Source: Diadema setosum (taxonomy: Eukaryota > Echinodermata > Echinoidea > Diadematoida > Diadematidae). From it: 64,000 nucleotides of DNA. Shown piece after piece: positions 57,194 to 64,000 of this stretch; position 1 is the stretch's first letter, and each line of letters starts with the position of its first letter. The translations under genes were made by a program, and so were the position numbers. The notes under the pieces were generated by a model. That model was not told the DNA's origin and searched no databases. It saw nothing but the letters and a program-made list of their open reading frames with translations. The stretch lies in assembly GCA_033980235.1 (NCBI GenBank), contig CM067064.1:4421001-4485000 (forward strand), given 5' to 3'.

Positions 57194-57839
57194 TTAAAGC
57201 AAACTTTGTCTGCTTCTTAACCAACTATAAGGAACCTTTGCATTGAAAGTGTGATATACAAACCCATTCCTTAAAAGAATGAATAAACATGTACCATAGG
57301 TATTTTATCGGCAATTGCTACAATTCAGAGGCAAGAAGTTGCAACTGGTTCACTTATGACCTTTCACAATGCCTGTCATATATATATATATATCATTTAC
57401 ATAATACTCACATACACATACACAGCACTAATAGTCATGTGTACATGTATATAGACATATTTATTACTTATCAAAGAAAGAAATCTAGGAAGTATGGATG
57501 ACGAATCAGATTTACAAACATAATGCCTTAAGGAGCATCCCATAGGTATCAAAGAGGTAAAGAAATCTAGCATGCAGCCAACTGACATTTTATGGCCAAA
57601 AAAAAAGAAGAAAAGATTCATATCATCAATGATTCATTACCAGAATTAAAGATAGAAAGACAGAGAGAGCAGATCGAAGCCCTGAGCTTGGGTTTGATAC
57701 TGTGACTCTCTTTGATGCCCTGTGCAATGACTCTGCCTTACTACCGACTGACACCTTTACATAATTCATCCCAGCTCAATCCTTAGGTTGTCGTCTATTC
57801 CCCTGTATCCCTTCTTCCCCCTGCCACCCCGGGACTATT
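57194..57839. other. Spacer
   Basis: A (TA)n patch at 57379-57392. Nothing else recognised. Confidence 0.5.
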
Positions 57840-58230
57840 TTTAGGCTCAGCTCTCTCCATCGAGCAAGCAACAAATCAACTCAAATTCCCTCGCAGAGCA
57901 GCGGAGGGTATCGTAGCCACTGGGGCTTTATTGTGGCAGCTGGATCGGCGCGCGATGTCACCGAAATAAAGGACGAGATGCAGTGCAGGGTGCGAAAAAA
58001 AAAAAAGACGGTGCTGCCGCGAGCAGCTGGTCGGATTGCAGCTAAGTGTGTTTATCTTCTTCCTGTGTCCATTCCGATGGGGGCAGCGTTTCATCCTCCA
58101 AAAAGATGTCTCCCCCAGCCCCCCCCCCCCCCTCGACAAAATGCCCAAAAAGCTAGGCACGTCCATAACAATGACTAGTGCACAGAATAAACCATTATGA
58201 CAGGCTCTGCTACACTCTGCCTCCAAAATA
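57840..58230. other. GC-richer unique block
   Basis: Contains GGATCGGCGCGCGATGTCAC and CGGATTGCAGCTAAGTGTG, plus a C run (58119-58131). A 116-aa minus frame (57876-58226) crosses the C run and A run, is low-complexity in part and is unrecognised. Confidence 0.3.
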
Positions 58231-58377
58231 CTGTCTACTCCATTGCAGCTCTGCTATTATTTACAACCCTTAGAATGGAAAGTGGAAGCAGCTCAGTTCA
58301 GATTTGCTTACACCCATAATGAATGCCACACTACAAGAGCTGCGACAACCTTGGAATCTCTGAATTTCTACTTGTAG

Positions 58378-58768
58378 TTTAAAGGGATAGTACAGTATTG
58401 GTGGAGATGAGAATTGGGCTTTTAACTTTTTACGAGATACCAAGAAAACACTTATGATATAGTTCAGAGCGTACCATTTTAAGAGGAATTCAAAGTTTAT
58501 TTGATGAAAATCGGGTTTGGAATGACTGAAATATCCAAAAACAAAGTAAAACAAAGCGATCCTGATAAAGTGTGGGTCCCACACTTTATTAGAATCTCTC
58601 ATTTTTGGATATTTCAGCCATTTCAAAACCAATTTTCATCAAATAAACGTTGAATTCCTCATAGAATTACATGCTCTTTCATATTTCATAAGAGGTTTCT
58701 CATTATCTCACCAAAAATGTTAGAAACCTGAAATTAGGTCTCAACCAAAACTGTAAGATCCCTTTAAG
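58378..58768. mobile_element. Long palindromic MITE (family L), copy 2
   Basis: TTTAAAGGGATAGTACAGTA at the left faces CTGTAAGATCCCTTTAA at the right, with arms of about 170 bp and a loop at the palindrome TGTGGGTCCCACA. The right arm is closely similar to copy 1 (TACATGCTCTTTCATATTTC). Confidence 0.9.
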
Positions 58769-59030
58769 CGTATGTCCTCTGTTTACACTGCGCAGTGATC
58801 CGCTCCGTCAGACGACGGAAAATCTCAAAAGTTCACCTAATTTGGTCCGATATTTGCTGTAACATGACCCAGAAAGACGCCAGAAGCCAATCTAATATAG
58901 AGGTTTGCGATAGTTGCAGTTGCTATGGCGGCAGCCAGGATACAATTAATGAATGAGTGTCAAGTTCATACTGCAGTCCAAACTAAACTTAGTGGGACAG
59001 GATAATATTGGCAATCATCTCTAGGATATA
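58769..59030. other. Unique block
   Basis: Non-repetitive: CGCAGTGATCCGCTCCGTC, GTTGCTATGGCGGCAGCC (close to, but not matching, an X-box). No gene recognised. Confidence 0.3.
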
Positions 59031-60446
59031 AACGTGGCAAAGGGTCAGGCACAAATTACAGGATGCCACATTTCAGCACTGATATGTAAAATGAATTCTC
59101 TCTTCATAGTCATGCTAATGTTCAATTCAGCAGGAGTTGTCCACCAGCAAACCTCACAGGGGCCAGACCTACACAGTACATTGTGGAAAATACATAATTA
59201 TAAACACCCCTTCCATAGCAAATGAATGTATTGCATGTTTTGCATAAAATGTTCCATCTCATACAAAAATGTATTACTATTTGAACATGAAAATGTATCA
59301 TTGACAATACATCATATTATGTGGATCTTTGTCAGAAGGCATGATAATGGACTTTTTGTAATGCATTCACACATTATGCATATTAAAGAGAAGAATAGAT
59401 TTTTTTTTTCTGAAAAAGTACTAAGATTTTCCTAGTACTTTGTCTTAACTTGCCACAAATAACTGTACCTGAGGCTGGTTCCACCGAAAAAACTCACAAA
59501 ATAGGCAAAACATGTAGGAATTTCAAATTGTTTGCATCACTTGAAAATAGTATCCATACAGTAGAATACATTACAAAGTTCCCAAAATTTGCCCAGCCTG
59601 GGTTTATTAAACTACATCATTAATGGCTCATCCTCGCAGAATATTGTAATGTACATCTCCCCCCCCCCTCCTTTTTTTTTTTAATTCTCTGCTACAAAGC
59701 AAGGTGTGCATAAGAATATGATTAAAGTGGAACTGTAACAGTCATAACAATTATGGACTATTGTTTTCCATGATTTCAATGCCCTATCATGAAAATAAAA
59801 ACAAGCAAACAGCAGCTAATGGATTCTCTCATCTCTTTCACAATTGACTGAGCACTTCAAACAAAAACACTTGTTCGAAATATTCTGTATATTACGGTCC
59901 CTTTTCAATTAACTGTGTGCATTGACCTGCGAATGCACCAAATTCTACACCTCGTTTACACTTTGCATCAAGAATTATAATTTTAGATGGGAAAAGGGCA
60001 AATGCAATTCTTTCACTGCAACGACTAAAAAACCAAAAAAGTATTAGTGCAGATGATTTCAAGAAGCAGAATATCAAAAAGCCTGAGGCAGCGTCCAAAT
60101 GTACCGAGGGCGTGAATACAAGAAGATGTTATCAAAAGGAAGCATACTGGTCTGCCAAGAGAAACAGGTTAGAGAACCGTGCATCCTAGGTGATGACATT
60201 TACCGAGTCTCCATCCCTGTCATTCTGAATTAATGGATAGTGCTTCTATTTTCTGTAACGTACTGTTTCTTTATAACGAGAGTAATGTCCAACAATTAAA
60301 AGAGTATCTCTCCTCCGGGATGCATATTTGAGGAGTGTAAGAACACAAAGTTACAGTACCCTAAAGAAAATTCCTGCTTGTCACAAAAAGCACGTACAAC
60401 TGGGAAATATCAAATTTTAATATCCACATGTGACCGCCCATGTTGT
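59031..60446. other. Long AT-rich spacer
   Basis: C/T run at 59660-59681. No gene recognised. Confidence 0.5.
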
Positions 60447-60474
60447 AGTGAGCAGTAGTGAGCAGTAGTGAGCT
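60447..60474. repeat. 11-bp repeat, ~2.5 units
   Basis: AGTGAGCAGT repeated in tandem, ending in GAGCTCGC. Confidence 0.85.
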
Positions 60475-61017
60475 CGCTTACTTGTAACTGTGGGAATATG
60501 CCCGTTGGCATGTTTACATTTCCTTTGCTTACGTATTTCTCTGTCGAATACTTTCTATTTCTATCGATATCTTCTCGCTTCCTGATACACCTAATCGTAT
60601 GCGCGCCTTTCCAATTCAGATATACAATAGGAGTCAAGTCATATTCTTAGTATGCCACAGTATAGTATGGTACATACAGTACACGTATGTGTGAACAACA
60701 AGCATGGCCAAACCAACAGTATGGTAGGGGAACGTGACTGCAATCTATGACACTACATGATTAGCCTCACTAGATCAAGTCGCTTGTAATTTTAGGCATT
60801 TTTGGGACTGATCGTCATATCCCTGTATTGGAGCAACTTTACACCCTCAAGATTTTTCGAGGACATTACCAGCACAATAGACTACAAAATGTGTACAATT
60901 GCAGAGAATCAAATTCCTGTGTATAGATACACCTGTGCGTGTCAGGATGTAGCATACACAGACCTTTGCTTTAGAAGGTCTGAAGGATCTACTGGAATCT
61001 AGAGAAAAGGGAGACCA
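60475..61017. other. Spacer
   Basis: Nothing recognised. Confidence 0.5.
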
Positions 61018-61115
61018 TCCCACTGTTGTCGAGCGAGGCTTGAACCTGGAAGCTTCTCGCCACTTTCTTCACTGTGTGAAGTTCTGACATCTGCTGATCA
61101 CTGCCCTACCACAGA
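61018..61115 (-). repeat. tRNA-like SINE relic with A/B boxes
   Basis: On the minus strand TAGGGCAGTGATCAGC (61093-61108) resembles an A box and GGTTCAAGCCT (61036-61046) a B box with one mismatch, about 50 bp apart. The intervening sequence does not fold into a recognisable tRNA cloverleaf. Probably a decayed tRNA-derived SINE. Confidence 0.35.
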
Positions 61116-61127
61116 TGGCATCTACCC

Positions 61128-61182
61128 TCTTACTCTCTCTCTCTCTCTGTCTGTCTGTCTGTCTCTTTCTCTCTCTCTCTCC

Positions 61183-61218
<36 letters not shown>

Positions 61219-61221
61219 TGC
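61128..61221. repeat. (CT)n-(GTCT)n-(CT)n-(CA)n compound microsatellite
   Basis: CT units, GTCT units, CT units again and then about eleven CA units. Confidence 0.95.
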
Positions 61222-61560
61222 ACCCATCCTAACATCGATGCAAGCAGATTTACTAGGATTACAAAACAACCTGTTTGTTCACCTGCTACTGTACAGGAGA
61301 AAGCGGCCCGTGGTTGCCTGCACTCTTATCGAGGCGCCACGGCGGCAAACAGATCCGCACCCCCCTGATTCATTCATCAATGGACACCCACACACTGTCG
61401 TCATCATCTTCCATCGATGCAAAATACCCGCCATGCTAAAACTGGAAGACCTTTTTGGCCAATCCATCTCAAAAGCTAACAATTTAGGAGTTTCTACTCC
61501 AATCTTCGTCATTTCCCCCGCCCCCTCCTCCTACGTTATGTGAAAATCAATCGTACGGCA
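61222..61560. other. Unique block open on both strands
   Basis: GC-richer (CTTATCGAGGCGCCACGGCGG at 61328). A 142-aa plus frame and a 77-aa minus frame overlap; neither is recognised, and no splice-bounded exon can be drawn. Confidence 0.3.
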
Positions 61561-61975
61561 TCATGACTTGTACAGACAGAGAGAGCACTTTATGTGAATT
61601 AAAGAAAAAAAAATCTAATTGGCACAACAACAATCACTACATGATGGCAACAGATGCAAACATCATGAAAAGCCCAATTTAGTTTACAACCATCAATACA
61701 TATATGTATAGAGAGATTTTTTACTTCTGGTTATAATCAATTTCAATAGATCAGTCTCCCACCACAAATCTAATTTTATGATGCAATCTATCTAATGCGC
61801 AATTACTGCGTGACAAAAGAGGAATGACCTCAACAAAAGTTTGAAGTTTCTGTTTTCGGCTAATGAGAACAATTTTATTCAAAGAGGAAATCTGGAAAAA
61901 CAATTAAGTAGAGAGTTTGTCCTATAGGACAGAACACTGGATAAAATTTCAATATCAGCTCAGTCCTCCACTGTA
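61561..61975. other. AT-rich spacer
   Basis: Nothing recognised. Confidence 0.5.
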
Positions 61976-62069
61976 TTAACCCACTGAGGATGAGTCCCGA
62001 GTATACTTTGGGCAGGTGTCTATGGGAAATGTATGTTGTAGCAAAATCAGCCTGTCCTCAATGGGTTAA
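61976..62069 (-). mobile_element. Family A TTAA MITE
   Basis: Begins TTAACCCACTGAGGATGAGT and ends CTGTCCTCAATGGGTTAA. Core GTGTCTATGGGAAATGTATG. Confidence 0.9.
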
Positions 62070-62229
62070 ACAGTTTTCTGCTAGATGCTGTCCTTATAAG
62101 GCTACTGCTACTGTACAATGCAATTCTGAATAAATCATGATCTTACTCCATTTTTATGACTAACTCCCACAGCTCTCTTCTGCATCTACATAATGTCACA
62201 AATAATCTCTCCAATTACAAAAAAAAAAA

Positions 62230-62470
62230 ACTTTCTTCTGTCCGCTCATTCAATTTGTGGAAAGGACAATGGACACATGCATGGGAGAGTCTTCTGTAAC
62301 CATGGCAACGTGGATGAAGGATGAGGCATGCAAACTCCTGATGAAAAATTGAGGCATTTCCACTTTCATCCATCCTCACTGTGTGTGCCATGTTGACGCC
62401 TTTACTTTCATTCACAGGGATATCTCTGGCGTTATCATGAAGGAAACATCTTCCCTTCAGCATGCTGGTA
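62230..62470. promoter_or_regulatory. Unique block with RFX X-box
   Basis: GTAACCATGGCAAC at 62296-62309 fully matches the X-box consensus. The flanks are non-repetitive. An 82-aa minus frame (62215-62463) is unrecognised. Confidence 0.35.
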
Positions 62471-62902
62471 ACGCCAGCTGAAGATCGCTACACACTTCGT
62501 TGTACTGGTATCGAAGGAACATCCTCAAATGAAGACACATAGTTCATGTTGCACGATTATGCACCTGGCTGTAAGGTGCATCAAGACGTGTCACCAGAAA
62601 TACAAATCTCCAAAGAAGACATAATACCACTGCAACATGAAGAGGGAAAGTGGGCCTCATTCTTGTTGCGAAATATCTCGACATTTCAATATTGCCCTGT
62701 CTGAGTCTTCAATTTTACATGGCAGCGAAACAAAGAAGCATGATTGGTCGCGAGAGTGCTCCAGCAGCTGTATTGTAATGAGAGAATGGCCAACTAGCTT
62801 TACATTTAGCCCGTGCCCACGGGGTAATGAAGGCATGTGACACATATGACACTCTTTACTGTGGTTAGTGTTTCCACTGTAAAATGTCACACAATGTTAG
62901 AT
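62471..62902. other. Unique mixed spacer
   Basis: Short frames on both strands (67 aa plus, 77 aa minus), unrecognised. No repeat. Confidence 0.4.
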
Positions 62903-62930
62903 CAACAACAACAACAACAACAGCAACAAA
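62903..62930. repeat. (CAA)n trinucleotide repeat
   Basis: Nine CAA/CAG units. Confidence 0.93.
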
Positions 62931-63084
62931 TTTGCACTCTGCTTTTTAATTTTTCAGTCAACATTTCCAGCTTGATTCAGTTCGGTTGCCCAGCAAAATT
63001 CTCCCAACTTTTGGGAAATTTCTGCTGTTACCATTCTGTGCTGGCAGTGTGAATGGCCCACACAACACTCTTTTGTATTACGCA

Positions 63085-63715
63085 ATATGTGACCCACTAC
63101 AACAAAAGGATCCAAAAGTTCCTGACGGCTCAGCACAGACAATCAAGTTTGAAGTCAGGTCATCAAAATCATCAAATTTCTGCTTTTGACATAATTTTTG
63201 CAGTCTGATGCTTCATCTATCAAATGCCAAAATTTCAAAGCTGAATGATCATGGAAAGGCAAGAAATTCACGTTTTCTGGGCCATGATTTTCTGACTTTC
63301 AATGGAACAGAAATGTGTCTGAAGATCTGGATTTAGCACCGCAGACAGACTACGCCCCACCAACGAGTGAGTGATCTGACTGGTTGTGCGTAGACCACTG
63401 GTGTTAAGCTTGGATGAACATCGCTGAGGTTGCTAAGAGTGTACCTTCTATTGTCAAGAGGTGAAAACTGTGTTACCTCCCCTCGAGCACGATTGCATTG
63501 GAAGGAAAACTTTGAAAGTGGTTTTCTTGAAGTGCTGATTTCCTAGATCACTTGACATGCTCTCATAAAATCATTGATATCTCCGCAACCAAGTACTTTT
63601 ACGAGTCATGTTATATATGAAATTAAAGCAGAAGAGTAGGGGAATAATTTCATGTCATTTTCAGAAAATCAACCTCACCAACTTTTGGATCTTTTCGTTG
63701 TAGCGGATCACATAT
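63085..63715. mobile_element. ~630-bp element with 36-bp inverted ends
   Basis: ATATGTGACCCACTACAACA at 63085 and its counterpart TGTAGCGGATCACATAT at 63699-63715 are inverted over 36 bp with four mismatches; both include GATCCAAAAGTT or its complement. The pair is far apart, so it is either a non-autonomous transposon or two inverted copies of one repeat. Confidence 0.55.
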
Positions 63716-64000
63716 AATTGACCTGAAGTCTCCCCCTCATTTATAGTTACAGGGGAAAAGCTACATTTCCTGAAGCAGTGGGGGGGGGGGGGGTTATGAA
63801 ACTTGAACCATATTAAGATGATTGCTATGGCTCCAGCTTCTATAACATCACTCACAATTTTTGGAATTTTAAATTCTCGTCAAATGACTCCTTGAGGGAG
63901 GAAAGAACTTGGCAGCAAAGAAAACCACCCCCCTGACAAGTGTTCTGGTGCACACATAATCAGTTTAGAGAATTATCCACCTCCTCAGTCTAAAACCCTA
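63716..64000. other. Spacer with poly-G
   Basis: G run at 63781-63793. No gene recognised up to the window end. Confidence 0.5.

Noticed and set aside
58923..58936. Fifth RFX X-box (GTTGCTATGGCGGC)
   Set aside because: It lacks the required AAC at the 3' half, so it does not meet the consensus used for the other four.
61018..61115. Functional tRNA gene
   Set aside because: A/B-box-like motifs present, but acceptor, anticodon and T stems do not pair; treated as a SINE relic.

Overview
This is a eukaryotic, intron-scale stretch of an animal genome. It has moderate AT content, abundant dinucleotide and tetranucleotide microsatellites, many long G or C homopolymers, and a high density of short palindromic (MITE-like) transposons. 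Only one segment can be called protein-coding with confidence: a 112-base exon on the minus strand at 26140-26251. It encodes the first half of the second C1 (diacylglycerol/phorbol-ester binding) domain of a conventional protein kinase C. The exon has good splice sites and the length and phase I know for the equivalent vertebrate exon. The repeat content (TTAA-flanked MITEs, AAGGTCA satellite, pogo-like and hAT-like MITEs) fits a marine invertebrate deuterostome such as an echinoderm. That placement is inference; nothing in the window proves the species.

If the gene call is right, 1-26139 is downstream intron (toward the rest of C1B, C2 and the kinase domain) and 26252-64000 is upstream intron (toward C1A and the N terminus), because I found neither neighbouring exon. 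No other open reading frame in the window resembles a protein I recognise. The longest ones are translations of TATC, CA, CTT or CAA repeats, or sit in GC-richer blocks open on both strands.

Layout: 0.4-4.1 kb, MITEs, a TATC array and a diverged ~160-bp tandem repeat. 5-9.8 kb, old dispersed repeats and AT-rich spacer. 9.87-10.96 kb, a composite element holding six ~158-bp monomers rich in AGGTCA half-sites. 12.0-12.2 kb, a 197-bp palindrome. 14.8-18.9 kb, decayed DNA-transposon fragments. 20.6-20.9 kb, a polypurine tract. 21.8-22.7 kb, a MITE with another MITE nested in it. 23.4-27.3 kb, three TACTGTA-ended MITEs, a near-perfect hairpin and the PKC exon. 27.6-36 kb, CA, CTT, TATC and ACAT arrays, a LINE-like tail and a second composite element. 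36.6-41.6 kb, MITEs and a strict 24-bp AT minisatellite. 42-50 kb, GC-richer blocks and a hAT-like element. 50-64 kb, further MITEs, a CpG-rich block with a CCAAT/CRE pair, a tRNA-like SINE relic and a ~630-bp inverted-repeat element.

The non-repeat, higher-complexity blocks (about 1.5, 13.4, 15.2, 30.1, 35.1, 37.6-38.1, 42.5-43.0, 46.1-46.5, 56.5-56.8, 57.9, 61.3 and 62.3 kb) are candidates for conserved intronic regulatory DNA. Four of them or their edges carry full matches to the RFX X-box consensus, which is the most suggestive regulatory pattern in the window.
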